NCBI RefSeq assembly: GCF_000712075.1
Contig: NZ_JONW01000007.1
Location: 248,001-312,000 of the forward strand
Source: Caulobacter sp. UNC358MFTsu5.1
GTDB taxonomy: Bacteria > Pseudomonadota > Alphaproteobacteria > Caulobacterales > Caulobacteraceae
Direction of reading: 5' to 3'
Length of the DNA: 64,000 nucleotides
Position 1 is the stretch's first letter. The number at the start of each line of letters is the position of its first letter. Shown here piece after piece: positions 25,211-34,800 of the stretch. The notes under the pieces are model-generated. The model was given only the letters and a program-made list of their open reading frames with translations. It had not been told where the DNA came from and searched no databases. A program made the position numbers and the translations under genes.

Positions 25211-25384
25211 ATGACCCGTCCGACGCCCTCCCTCTTCGATGGCGCGCCGCCCGTTGCGGTCGCGGCCATCTCCAGCCCGCCCTCGTCCCTGCGTGCGGAA
25301 CTGGCCCTGGCGCGCGAGCGTCGGGGCCGCTCTTTCGCCCCGGGAAGCGCACGGTCCCTCATCCTGGCAGGAGCGACGTCATGA
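25211..25384 (+). CDS. Small uncharacterised protein (57 aa) coupled to both neighbours
   Basis: 57 residues, MTRPTPSLFDGAPPVAVA at the start. The ATG comes one base after the stop of the FAH-fold gene, with GGAG at a good distance, and its stop overlaps the next gene's ATG in an ATGA. This two-sided coupling argues for real translation. It is Pro/Ala/Ser-rich at the N-terminus with a basic, arginine-rich middle (ALARERRGRS), has no membrane segment or Cys, and I recognise no family. It could be a translation-coupling leader or a small partner of the pathway. Confidence 0.5.
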   Translation: MTRPTPSLFDGAPPVAVAAISSPPSSLRAELALARERRGRSFAPGSARSLILAGATS

Positions 25385-25833
25385 AAACCCTGCGATCCAA
25401 GCCGATGCTGAGCCTGGCGATGGCCGCCATGGTCGTGTGCGTCGGCGCCTCGCCCGCGGCCGCCCAGACCAAGGCCGGTTCGGCCAAGACCAAGGCCGTT
25501 CAAGCCAAGGCCCCGCCGGCCCCGCCGGGCGACATCGCGGCCGGCAAGGCGGTTTTCGAGATGCGTTGCGCGATGTGCCACGCCTCGGGCGGCGCCGGCG
25601 GACCCATGGCGCCGCGGCTCGTGGGCGTCTACGGCGCCAAGGCCGGTGGCCAGCCCAATTTCAAGTATTCGTCAGCACTGACCACCGCGAGCCCGCAATG
25701 GAACGCGGCCAATCTCGACGCCTTCCTCGCCAAGCCCCAGGGCTTTGTCCCTGGAACGAGAATGATGATCGCCACGCCCAAACCTGATGACCGGCGTAAT
25801 CTGATCGCGTACCTGGCCTCCCTGCGAAAGTAG
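25381..25833 (+). CDS. Exported class I cytochrome c
   Basis: 150 residues with a signal peptide ending near SPAAAQ, a Lys/Ala-rich linker and a cytochrome c domain: haem site CAMCH at about residues 63-67, GGPMAPRLVGVYG, FVPGTRMMIATPKPDDRRNL with the Met ligand, and the terminal helix AYLASL. This is the standard mono-haem cytochrome c fold (cytochrome c2/c550 type). AGGAG precedes the ATG. It closes the operon and gives a second periplasmic electron carrier, perhaps linking the PQQ dehydrogenase/cytochrome pair to the terminal oxidase. Confidence 0.92.
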   Translation: MKTLRSKPMLSLAMAAMVVCVGASPAAAQTKAGSAKTKAVQAKAPPAPPGDIAAGKAVFEMRCAMCHASGGAGGPMAPRLVGVYGAKAGGQPNFKYSSALTTASPQWNAANLDAFLAKPQGFVPGTRMMIATPKPDDRRNLIAYLASLRK

Positions 25834-26045
25834 GGCGGACGGGCCTACCAAAACTTGCGAGCAGGTTGGCTCGCGGACGACTCCCATCGCCGGCGTTCTA
25901 CGCCGACGGACGCCCCCGCACGTCTGTAATTGTGGGGTTAAGTCTAGGAAAAATAAGGATAAATTCCTCAGAAATTCGATTGACTACGAGTTTTTGCGGA
26001 CGTATCCGGTGGCAAAACAAATAAAATAGAAAATAGGGGTTGGAA

Positions 26046-28919
26046 ATGAAAACGTTTTCAATAACAAAGATGCTCTTCCTTGGGGTGAGCGTTGCAGCGA
26101 TCTCTACCCAAGCTTTTGCGCAAGAAGCCAAAAGCGACGCCAGCGACGCTTCGAACGCTACGGTTGAGGAAGTGGTCGTTACGGGGTCGCGGATCGTCCG
26201 GAACGGCAACAACGCGCCCACGCCGGTGACCGTGGCCACGGCCGAGGCGCTGCAGACCAACACGCCGTCCAACATTCCGGACGCGCTCAACAAGCTGCCG
26301 GCGTTCGCGGGGTCCCGCGGCCAGGCGACGCTCGGCGCCGGCAGCACGCCCAACCAGGGCAACTATCTCAACCTGCGCGGCTTCGGCGTCGAGCGGACCC
26401 TGATCCTGATGGACGGCCGGCGGGTGCCGGCGACCAACGCGGCGGGCAACGTCGACACCAACATCATTCCGCAGATGCTGGTCCAGCGGGTCGATATCGT
26501 GACCGGCGGCGCCTCGGCGGTCTACGGTTCGGACGCCGTCACCGGCGTCGTCAACTTCGTGCTCGACAGGAAGTTCTCGGGCCTGAAGGGCGTGGTCCAG
26601 GGCGGGACCTCGTCGCGCAGCGACAACAGCTCCTGGCGCGCCGGCCTGGCCGGCGGCAGCGACGTCTTCGACCGCGGCCACGTGATCTGGAGCCTCGAGC
26701 ACTACCAGTCGGAAGGCATCAAGTCGAAGTACGACCGCGAGCTGGGCGACTCCATCTACCAGGAGGCCGGCAACGGCACCGCGGCCAATCCGTTTCACCT
26801 CATCCGGGACGGCCGGGTCTCCAACACCAGCTTCGGCGGCCTGATCACCACCGGTCCGCTGGCCGGCCAGATGTTCATGCCGGACGGCTCGCTGGCGACG
26901 TTCAACGCGGGCACCCCGACGGGCAACTCCAACCTCTCCAGCGGCGGCGACGGCGGCTATGTCGTCGGCAACACCCTGCTGGCGCGCCTGCGCACCGACC
27001 AGGCCTTCGGCCGCTTCGAGTATCAGCTGAGCGACGACGTCACCGGCTTCATCCAGCTGTCGGGCTCGGAGTCCCGCGTGGTCTACCGCGGCCGCAACAT
27101 CTCCCGCGCCGCCGGCGGCCCCAATGCGATCACGATCTACAGCGGCAACGCCTTCCTGCCGACCAGCGTCCAGTCGGTGCTGACCAACACCAACACCGCT
27201 TCGTTCAACCTGGGCCTCTACGACGTGGATATCGGCCAGAAGGCCGAGATCGACGCCCTCACCGACGCGCTCCAGGCGACCTTCGGCCTGCAGGGCAAGT
27301 TCCACGACAAATGGAACTGGGAGGCCTACTACACGCACGGTGAAAGCCGGCTGCGGATGCCGACCCGCTACAACATCAACAACCCGCGCTATTACGCGGC
27401 GATCGACGCGGTCAAGGACGGCGCCGGCAACATCGTCTGCCGCGTGAGCCTGACCAATCCGGGCCTCTATCCCGGGTGCGTGCCGCTGAACATCTTCGGC
27501 CAGGGCGCCGGGTCCCAGGCCGCGATGAACTACGTGCTGGGCACCACCCAGTTCCAGACCATCAACAAGATGGACGACGCGGCGTTCAACGTCGCCGGCG
27601 ACCTGTTCGACACCTGGGCCGGCCCGGTCTCGGTGGCCGCGGGCTACGAATACCGCTCGCAGAGCATGGTCCAGACGACCAACGCCAACCCGCAGGACCC
27701 TGTCGACTTCACCGGCCTGCGCGGCGGCTTCAACAGCAACACCCAGGCCTGGACCCAGAACATCGTCGCGCCGGCCCAAGGCTCGAACAGCGTCTGGGAA
27801 GCCAATATCGAGGCGGTCGTCCCGCTGCTTAAGGACGTCGTCCTGGCCAAGAACCTCGAGTTCAACGGCGCCTTCCGCTACACTGACTACAGCACCAGCG
27901 GCGTGGCCAAGACCTGGAAGGTGGGCCTGAACTGGAACCCGATCGACGACCTGCGCTTCCGCCTGGTCCAGTCGCGGGACATCCGGGCGCCGACGCTGAA
28001 CGACCTCTACGCCGGCCAGACCGTGGCCCTGACGGGCTACACCGATCTGCACACCGGCGTGGCGGGCTTCGTCAACGGCTCCAGCCAGGGCAACCCGAAC
28101 CTGCAGCCCGAGGTCGCCGACAATCAGGTCGCCGGCGTCGTCTATCAGCCGCACTGGCTGCCGGGCTTCAGCATCTCGCTGGACTACTACAACATCGTCA
28201 TCAACAACGCGATCGGCAGCGTCGGCGGCAACAACACCGCCACGCAGCAGGAATGCGAACGTTCGGGCGGGACCAGCGTGCTCTGCTCGCTGTACGTCCG
28301 GCCGCTGCCCTTCAGCGATCGGTCGGCCGCGAACTACCCGACCCTGATCCTGACGCAGAGCCTGAACATCGCGAAGACCTACACCCACGGGATCGACATC
28401 GAGGCGGGCTACGCCTTCAACCTCGAAGACATCCATTCGCCGGTGCCGGGTCAGATCGACGTCCGGATGCTGTACTCGAACCAGCCGGTCCTGAAGTCGC
28501 GGGCCCTGCCCAGCGCGGTGACCCTGAACCAGGCGGGGGCGGCGAGCCTCGGCCCGGGCTCGGTGGCGCCGGCCAAGAACCGCGTGAACCTGACCGTGAA
28601 CTACAAGCTGGACAGGTTCCAGGCTAACGTCACGGCGCGCTACTGGTCCAAGCTGGTCCCGAGCTCGAACCCGACGCTGGTTTATTCGGACCCGAACATC
28701 CCGTCGATCACCTATGTCGACCTGAACGTCAGCTACGACCTGGTCTACAACGAGCACAAGGCCACGGCGTTCGTCACCGTCGCCAACGTGTTCGACAAGC
28801 AGCCGCCGGTCTACGCCTCGACCTCGTTCACCGGAAACCCCGGCTTCTTCTATCCGACGCCGACGGGCTACGACGTGGTCGGCCGCTACTTCACCGGCGG
28901 TCTGCGCTTCAGGTTCTAG
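26046..28919 (+). CDS. TonB-dependent outer-membrane receptor, no STN domain
   Basis: 957 residues from the ATG at 26046, with AGGGG about 7 bases before it. Signal peptide MKTFSITKMLFLGVSVAAIS..AFAQ, TonB-box-like VEEVVVTGSRI, plug (LNLRGFGVERTLILMDGRRV, VDIVTGGASAVYGSDAVTG) and a barrel ending YFTGGLRFRF. It is of the large receptor class common in Caulobacter. The first codons are AT-rich and form a perfect LacI-type palindrome (26047-26060) across the start codon. It follows the periplasmic oxidation operon after 212 bases that hold a GCGAGC/GCTCGC hairpin (25857-25874) and then AT-rich promoter-like DNA. It most likely imports the substrate that the operon oxidises. Confidence 0.93.
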   Translation: MKTFSITKMLFLGVSVAAISTQAFAQEAKSDASDASNATVEEVVVTGSRIVRNGNNAPTPVTVATAEALQTNTPSNIPDALNKLPAFAGSRGQATLGAGSTPNQGNYLNLRGFGVERTLILMDGRRVPATNAAGNVDTNIIPQMLVQRVDIVTGGASAVYGSDAVTGVVNFVLDRKFSGLKGVVQGGTSSRSDNSSWRAGLAGGSDVFDRGHVIWSLEHYQSEGIKSKYDRELGDSIYQEAGNGTAANPFHLIRDGRVSNTSFGGLITTGPLAGQMFMPDGSLATFNAGTPTGNSNLSSGGDGGYVVGNTLLARLRTDQAFGRFEYQLSDDVTGFIQLSGSESRVVYRGRNISRAAGGPNAITIYSGNAFLPTSVQSVLTNTNTASFNLGLYDVDIGQKAEIDALTDALQATFGLQGKFHDKWNWEAYYTHGESRLRMPTRYNINNPRYYAAIDAVKDGAGNIVCRVSLTNPGLYPGCVPLNIFGQGAGSQAAMNYVLGTTQFQTINKMDDAAFNVAGDLFDTWAGPVSVAAGYEYRSQSMVQTTNANPQDPVDFTGLRGGFNSNTQAWTQNIVAPAQGSNSVWEANIEAVVPLLKDVVLAKNLEFNGAFRYTDYSTSGVAKTWKVGLNWNPIDDLRFRLVQSRDIRAPTLNDLYAGQTVALTGYTDLHTGVAGFVNGSSQGNPNLQPEVADNQVAGVVYQPHWLPGFSISLDYYNIVINNAIGSVGGNNTATQQECERSGGTSVLCSLYVRPLPFSDRSAANYPTLILTQSLNIAKTYTHGIDIEAGYAFNLEDIHSPVPGQIDVRMLYSNQPVLKSRALPSAVTLNQAGAASLGPGSVAPAKNRVNLTVNYKLDRFQANVTARYWSKLVPSSNPTLVYSDPNIPSITYVDLNVSYDLVYNEHKATAFVTVANVFDKQPPVYASTSFTGNPGFFYPTPTGYDVVGRYFTGGLRFRF
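26047..26060. promoter_or_regulatory. Perfect LacI-type palindrome on the TBDR start codon
   Basis: TGAAAACGTTTTCA is a perfect 14-bp palindrome with a central CG, sharing the AACGTT core with the operators at 16746 and 17906. It begins at the second base of the ATG. Repressor bound here would block early elongation or initiation. Because it lies in coding sequence, chance from the codons for K-T-F cannot be excluded. Confidence 0.5.
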
Positions 28920-28930
28920 GCGCCTCCCCC

Positions 28931-29004
28931 GGAGAGAGCCGCGCCTTGCCCCCCCGGCGCGGATCTCTCCACCCTGAAGGGGTCGCGCCTGGCGCGACCC
29001 CTTC
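28931..29004 (+). terminator. Tandem hairpins after the TBDR
   Basis: Two stem-loops follow the TBDR stop. The first has 15-bp arms (28931-28945 and 28956-28970, one mismatch) with a C-rich loop. The second has perfect 14-bp arms GAAGGGGTCGCGCC / GGCGCGACCCCTTC (28976-28989 and 28991-29004). Neither has a good T-run, so termination may be incomplete. Confidence 0.6.
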
Positions 29005-29028
29005 GTTCTAACGCATGGTTGGCGTCCG

Positions 29029-30132
29029 ATGGCACGCAAGACCCTTCACGCACTCTGCCTGGGCCTGCTGGCCGGCGCGGCGCTCGGCCTCGGGCCCGCG
29101 GTGGCTCAGCAGGCGGCGCAGCAGGCGTCCACGCCGGCGCCGCACGCGCCGGTGATCCCGGCCAAGACCGCCCTGGCGGCCGCGCCCCAGGTCAAGATCG
29201 GCAACAAGCTGTTGTCGGCGACGGTGCTGTTGCCCGATCCCGACAAGGGCTTCTATCGCGGCGTCCGGTTCGACTGGGCCGGCATGATCGCCAGCCTCAC
29301 CTACAAGGGCCACGAGTACTACGGCCTGTGGTTCGACGGCGTCGCGCCCGATGTCCGCGACTACGCCTTCCGTGGCGACGAGATCGTCGCTTCGCCCAAC
29401 ACCGCGGCCGTCGGGCCGGCCGACGCCTACGACCCGAGCCAGCCTCTGGGCTGGGCCGAGGCCGCGCCCGGCGGGACCTTCGTCAAGATCGGCGTGGGCG
29501 TGCTGCGCAAGCCGACCGACGGCGCCAACTACAGTTCGTTCCGCGCCTATGAGCTGGTCGATCATGGGACCTGGAAGGTCCAGGCAAAGGCCGACCGGGT
29601 GGTCTTCACCCAGACGGTGTCAGACCCGATCAGCGGCTACGGCTATGTCTACAGCAAGGAACTGCGCCTGCAGCCAGGCCAGCCGGTGCTGGAGATCCGT
29701 CACAGCCTGAAGAACATCGGCGCCAAATCGATCACGACGACGACGTTCAACCACAACTTCCTGACTCTGGGCGGCGCGCCGGCCCAGGCGGGACTGCGGG
29801 TGGGCGCGGCCTTCGACCTGCGGCCCGGCAAGCCGCTGAAGGACGTGGCCGCGGTCGAGGGGCAGACGCTGACCTACCAGCGCGCACTTGGCGCCGAAGA
29901 GGTCTTCTCGACGCCGTTCGCGGTCGGCGATCCTGCGTCGTCGGCCTATGATCTCTCCGTGCGGAACGCCCATGGCGTCGGGTACGGCGTGCGCGCGGAC
30001 CGTCCGCTGACCAGTCTCCAGCTGTGGTCGATCCGCAGCATCGTCGCTTTCGAACCCTTCTTGACCCTGGCGGCCCAGCCGCAGCAAACCGTGACCTGGA
30101 CCTACAGTTATCGTTATGCAGCCCAACCCTAG
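29029..30132 (+). CDS. Secreted protein, possible galactose-mutarotase-like fold
   Basis: 367 residues with a signal peptide (MARKTLHALCLGLLAGAALGLG..AVAQQ). The mature part begins with a short linker and then mostly beta structure: FYRGVRFDWAGMIASLTYKG, HEYYGLWFD, SSFRAYELVDHGTWKVQA, ELRLQPGQPVLEIRHSLKNI and NHNFLTLGG. This resembles the beta-supersandwich of aldose-1-epimerases and related carbohydrate-binding proteins, but the call is tentative and no catalytic residues are assigned. It follows the TBDR across two hairpins, so a role with the same sugar-like substrate is plausible. Its end overlaps the next small gene by 17 bases. Confidence 0.7.
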   Translation: MARKTLHALCLGLLAGAALGLGPAVAQQAAQQASTPAPHAPVIPAKTALAAAPQVKIGNKLLSATVLLPDPDKGFYRGVRFDWAGMIASLTYKGHEYYGLWFDGVAPDVRDYAFRGDEIVASPNTAAVGPADAYDPSQPLGWAEAAPGGTFVKIGVGVLRKPTDGANYSSFRAYELVDHGTWKVQAKADRVVFTQTVSDPISGYGYVYSKELRLQPGQPVLEIRHSLKNIGAKSITTTTFNHNFLTLGGAPAQAGLRVGAAFDLRPGKPLKDVAAVEGQTLTYQRALGAEEVFSTPFAVGDPASSAYDLSVRNAHGVGYGVRADRPLTSLQLWSIRSIVAFEPFLTLAAQPQQTVTWTYSYRYAAQP

Positions 30133-30424
30133 TTCAGAGCTCTCGACCTCCAGCCCATCCGCCTTTCCGACGGCGGAGTTCGGCAGGGCGTCTCGGCATC
30201 GCCCCATGGTGACGCTGGATCGCCAGACGTTCCTCGATCTGCGCAATGTGCTGCGGGCGACGACCAAGGACTGCCTGCGCGAGACCTTCGGCGTCAGCGA
30301 GACGACGTGGACGAAGTTGCGCGACGGCCGACCGGTGAAGCAGATCACCCTGGACAGGCTGCTCGCCCGTTATCGCGCCATCATGGACGCGGACGAGGTC
30401 GTCCGGCGAGTCCGCGCCGCCTGA
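30116..30424 (+). CDS. Small uncharacterised, possibly DNA-binding protein
   Basis: 102 residues from the ATG at 30116, which overlaps the upstream gene; an internal ATG at 30206 would give 72 residues and cover the more conserved-looking part. That part (LDLRNVLRATTKDCLRETFG, VSETTWTKLRDGRPVKQITL, DRLLARYRAI) could fold as a small helix-turn-helix, with VSETTWTKLRDG as recognition helix. I do not recognise the family with confidence. The 228 bases downstream hold a CGCCCC-GTA-GGGGCG hairpin (30536-30550) and presumably the promoter of the efflux operon, which this protein might regulate. Confidence 0.55.
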   Translation: MQPNPSSELSTSSPSAFPTAEFGRASRHRPMVTLDRQTFLDLRNVLRATTKDCLRETFGVSETTWTKLRDGRPVKQITLDRLLARYRAIMDADEVVRRVRAA

Positions 30425-30652
30425 CCGCGTTTCGAAAGTCGACCGAGCCGTGGGGGGCGGCGCAGTGGGATGAGGGCGAACGCACCGACACACTATGTCC
30501 GTCGAACCGCAGGTAGGAAATGATCCTGCAAACTTCGCCCCGTAGGGGCGGGGTGAGAGCTCGGTTCGATCGCAGTCTAGCCATCCGTTCTCGCGACCTG
30601 CTTGGCAGGATTTGGGCCAGGTCATGGCCGTGTTATGCAGGAGATTGAGGTC

Positions 30653-31846
30653 GTGGGACGAGGTGGAAATCCGCGAGGCCGAGCGCACTTGCGATGGATG
30701 GGCCTCCTGGCCCTGGCCGCCTTGGCCGCCTGCGGCGGCAAGCCCGACAAGGGCGGAGCGGGCAGGGGCGGCCCCGCGACCGTGGGCTATGTCGTGGTGC
30801 AGCCGACCAGCGTGCCGCTGACCACCGAACTGACCGGCCGCACCGTCGCCTATCAGAGCTCGGAGGTGCGGCCGCAGATCTCGGGCGTGATCGAGAAGCG
30901 GCTGTTCACCGAGGGCGCGCTGGTCCAGCGCGGCCAGCCGCTCTACCAGATCGACTCCAGCCTCTATCGCGCCGCGGCCAACCAGGCCCAGGCCGACCTC
31001 GAGAGCGCCAAGGCCAACCAGGAGGCCGCCCAGGCCCAGGCCGACCGCTACAAGCCCCTGGTCGCCATCGAGGCGGTCAGCAAGCAGGACTACGTCAACG
31101 CCGTCGCCGCCGCCCGCCAGGCGGCCGCGACCGTGGCCCAGAAGCAGGCGGCGCTGGACACCGCCCGCATCAACCTGCGCTTCACCACCGTGCCGGCCCC
31201 GATCAGCGGCCGCATCGGCCGTTCACTGTTCACGGTCGGGGCGCTGGTCACCAGCAGCCAGGCCGATCCGCTGGCCACCATCCAGCAGCTGGACCCGATA
31301 TATGTCGACATCCAGCAGTCCAGCGCCGACGTGCTGGCCCTGCGCCGGGCCCTGGCGGCCGGCGGCGCCGCGCCGACCAGCGCCCAGGTCCGCCTGACCC
31401 TGGAGGACGGCGGCGACTACGACCAGATCGGCGTCGTGGAGTTCTCCGAAGTGGTCGTCGACCAGGGCACCGGCACGGTGACGCTGCGCGCCCGCATGCC
31501 CAATCCCAAGGGTCTGCTGCTGCCGGGCATGTTCGTGCGGGCCAGCTTCGCCCAGGCTGTCGACACCACCGCCTTCCTGGCGCCGCAGTCGGCCGTGTCG
31601 CGCGATCCCAAGGGCAATGCGACGGTCTTCGTCGTCGGCCCCGACAACAAGGCCGAGCCGCGCAAGATCGTCGCCGAGCGCACCCTGGGTCCCGACTGGG
31701 TCGTGACCAAGGGGCTCAAGCCGGGCGACAAGATCATCACCCAGGGCCTGGGCAAGATAAAACCGCACGCCCAGGTCAAGCCCGTGCCCGCCGACTCGCC
31801 CCAGCGCATCAAGCCCCGCAAGCCCGGCGACAAGAAGGGCGGTTGA
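30653..31846 (+). CDS. RND efflux periplasmic adaptor, lipoprotein (AcrA/MexA type)
   Basis: About 397 residues from a GTG at 30653, preceded by AGGAG; ATGs at 30635 and 30698 are alternatives. The lipobox LAALAAC puts the mature N-terminus on a lipidated Cys. Adaptor features follow: TTELTGRTVAYQSSEVRPQI, SGVIEKRLFTEGALVQRGQP (lipoyl half), a coiled-coil hairpin rich in Ala/Gln (ADLESAKANQEAAQAQADRY), the second lipoyl half APISGRIGRSLFTVGALV and beta-barrel MFVRASFAQAVD. It starts the tripartite pump operon and links the inner-membrane pump to the outer-membrane channel. Confidence 0.9.
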   Translation: MGRGGNPRGRAHLRWMGLLALAALAACGGKPDKGGAGRGGPATVGYVVVQPTSVPLTTELTGRTVAYQSSEVRPQISGVIEKRLFTEGALVQRGQPLYQIDSSLYRAAANQAQADLESAKANQEAAQAQADRYKPLVAIEAVSKQDYVNAVAAARQAAATVAQKQAALDTARINLRFTTVPAPISGRIGRSLFTVGALVTSSQADPLATIQQLDPIYVDIQQSSADVLALRRALAAGGAAPTSAQVRLTLEDGGDYDQIGVVEFSEVVVDQGTGTVTLRARMPNPKGLLLPGMFVRASFAQAVDTTAFLAPQSAVSRDPKGNATVFVVGPDNKAEPRKIVAERTLGPDWVVTKGLKPGDKIITQGLGKIKPHAQVKPVPADSPQRIKPRKPGDKKGG

Positions 31847-31852
31847 TCGATC

Positions 31853-34800
31853 ATGCTCTCGCGCGTCTTCATCGACCGACCCATCTTCGCCTGGGTCATC
31901 GCCATCATCGTCATGCTGGCCGGGGCGGGCGCGATCACGCGCCTGCCGATCGCCCAGTATCCGGACGTCGCCCCGCCGCAGGTCTCGGTGCGCGCCACCT
32001 ATCCGGGCGCCTCGGCCGACGCGATCCAGAACAGCGTCACCCAGGTGATCGAGCAGTCGCTGACGGGCATCGACGGCATGCTGTATTTCAGCTCGTCCTC
32101 GACCTCGCGTGGCCAGGTCAACATCACCGTCACCTTCGAGAAGGGCGTGGACCCCGACATCGCCCAGGTGCAGGTGCAGAACCAGGTGCAGCAGGCCGTC
32201 TCGCGCCTGCCCACCCAGGTCCAGCAGCAGGGCATCACGGTCCGCAAATCCAATCCCGACAACCTGCTGCTGGTCGGCGTCTACGACTCCACCGACAAGC
32301 TGACCAACCAGGACGTCTCCGACTTCCTGGTCTCCAACCTGCAGGACAACCTGGCCCGCACGCCGGGCGTGGGCGACATCAACGTCTTCGGCGCCCAGTA
32401 CGCCATGCGCGTGTGGCTCAACCCGCAGAAGCTGGCCAGTTTCGGCCTGATCCCAGGCGACGTGGTCACCGCCATCCAGAACCAGAACACCGAGGTCGCC
32501 GCCGGCGAGCTGGGCGGCCAGCCCGTGCCCGACACCCAGCTGCTGAACGCCACGGTCACGGCCCAGTCGCGCCTGCAGACCGCCGCCCAGTTCGCCAACA
32601 TCGTGCTCAAGGCCAACGCCAATGGCGCCAACGTCCGGCTCGGCGACGTGGCCCGCGTCGAGCTGGGGGCCGAGAACTACAACGCCCGCAGCCGCGTCAA
32701 CGGCCATCCCGGCGCCGGCATCGCCGTGCTGCTGGCCCCCGGCGCGGACGCCCTGAAGACCGCCGAGCTGGTCAAGGCCGAGGTCGAGAAGGCGTCCAAG
32801 ACCTTCCCGCCGGGCCTGAAGTTCGCCTACGCCAACGACACCACCGACTTCATCAAGCTGTCGATCGAGGAGGTCGTGAAGACCCTCTTCGAGGCCATCG
32901 TGCTGGTGGTCGTGGTGATGTTCGTCTTCCTGCAGAACTGGCGCGCCACCCTGGTGCCGGCCATCGCCGTGCCGGTGGTGCTGCTGGGCACGTTCGCGGT
33001 CTTCTACCTGGCGGGCTTCTCGATCAACACCCTGACCCTGTTCGGCCTGGTGCTGGCCATCGGCCTGCTGGTCGACGACGCCATCGTGGTGGTCGAGAAC
33101 GTCGAGCGGCTGATGGAGGAAAATCCGGGCATGTCGCCGCGCGAGGCGACCATCCAGTCGATGAACGAGATCAGCGTCGCCCTGGTGGCCATCGCCCTGG
33201 TGCTGTCGGCGGTGTTCCTGCCGATGGCCTTCTTCGGCGGCTCGACGGGCGTCATCTACCGGCAGTTCTCGGTGACCATCGTGGCGGCCATGGTGCTATC
33301 GGTGCTGGTGGCCCTGATCCTCAGCCCGGCCCTGACCACGACCTTGCTCAAGCCCAAGCAGCATGTCGACGACCGCGAGCCGCGCGGCTGGTGGGCCAGG
33401 ACCTTCCCGGCCCCGACCCGATGGGCCCACCAGGGCGGGCGCCGCTTCAACGACGCCTTCGACGACACCGCCCGCCGCTACCAGGGCGCGGTGCGCTCGG
33501 TGATCGGCCGCAAGGGACTGTTCCTGGCCATCTACGGCCTGGTGGCGGTGCTGCTGGCGGTGCTGTTCGTGCGCCTGCCGACCGGCTTCCTGCCGACCGA
33601 GGACCAGGGCAGCATCTCGCTGCAGATGCGTCTGCCGGCCGGCGCCACCCAGGGGCGGACGGCCCAGGTCCAGCGCCAGGTCGAGCGCTACTTCACCGAC
33701 AACGAGACCGCCAACGTCAAGACGATGTTCACGGTCAGCGGCGGCGGGGGCGGCGGGGTCAACGGTCAGAACACCGGCCAGGGCTTCCTGAACTTCACCG
33801 ACTGGAAGGATCGCAAGGGCAAGGAGAACACCGCCGACGCCATCGTGGCGCGCGCCTCCTCGGCCTTCCAGGGCTTCCGCGACGCCCAGGTCTTCGCCCT
33901 GGTGCCACCGGCCATCCGGGGCCTGGGCCAGTCTGACGGCTTCACCATGGAGCTGCTGAACTCCAGCGGCATGTCGCGGGCCGACTTCAACGCCGCGCGC
34001 GACAAACTGCTCCAGGCCGCCAACAACGATCCGGGCCTGAAGTCGGTGCGCCTGACCGAACTGCCCGACGTGGCCACCTTCAAGGTCGACACCGACGCCC
34101 AGAAACTGGCCTCGCTGGGCCTGACCCAGGCCGACGTCAACTCGACCCTGTCGACCGCCTGGGGCGGCCGCTACGTCAACGACTTCGTCGACCGCGGCCG
34201 GGTCAAGCGCGTCTACGTCCAGGGGGACGCGCCTTATCGTTCCGAGCCTTCGGATCTGAGCCAGTGGTTCGTCCGCGGCTCGGCGGGCCAGATGGCGCCG
34301 TTCTCGTCGTTCTCGACGACCTCGTGGTCGCAGGCCCCGACCACCCTGTCGCGCTTCAACGGCACCCCGTCCTACGAGTTCTCGGGCTCGGCCGGCGACG
34401 GCGGCAGCTCGGGCCAGGCCATGAAGCGCATCCAGGAACTGGCCGCCCAGATCCCGGGCGTGACCATCGCCTGGTCGGGCCTGTCGTATCAGGAGCAGCT
34501 GTCCTCGGGCCAGGCGCCGCTGCTCTACGCCCTGTCCCTGCTGGTGGTGTTCCTGTGCCTGGCGGCGCTCTACGAGAGCTGGTCGATCCCGGTGGCGGTG
34601 CTGCTGGTCATTCCGCTGGGCCTGGTCGGGGCGGTGCTGGCGGTGACGCTGCGCGGGCTGATCAACGACGTCTATCTGCAGATCGGCCTGCTGACGACCA
34701 TGGGCCTGGCGGCCAAGAACGCCATCCTGATCGTCGAGTTCGCCGAGCAGGGCGAAAAGCGCGGCCAGCCGATCATGGAGGCGGCGCTCGACGCCGCCCG

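Noticed and set aside
26058..29039. 993-codon open frame on the minus strand over the TBDR at 26046
   Set aside because: Antisense shadow of a TBDR with intact plug, barrel and signal peptide.
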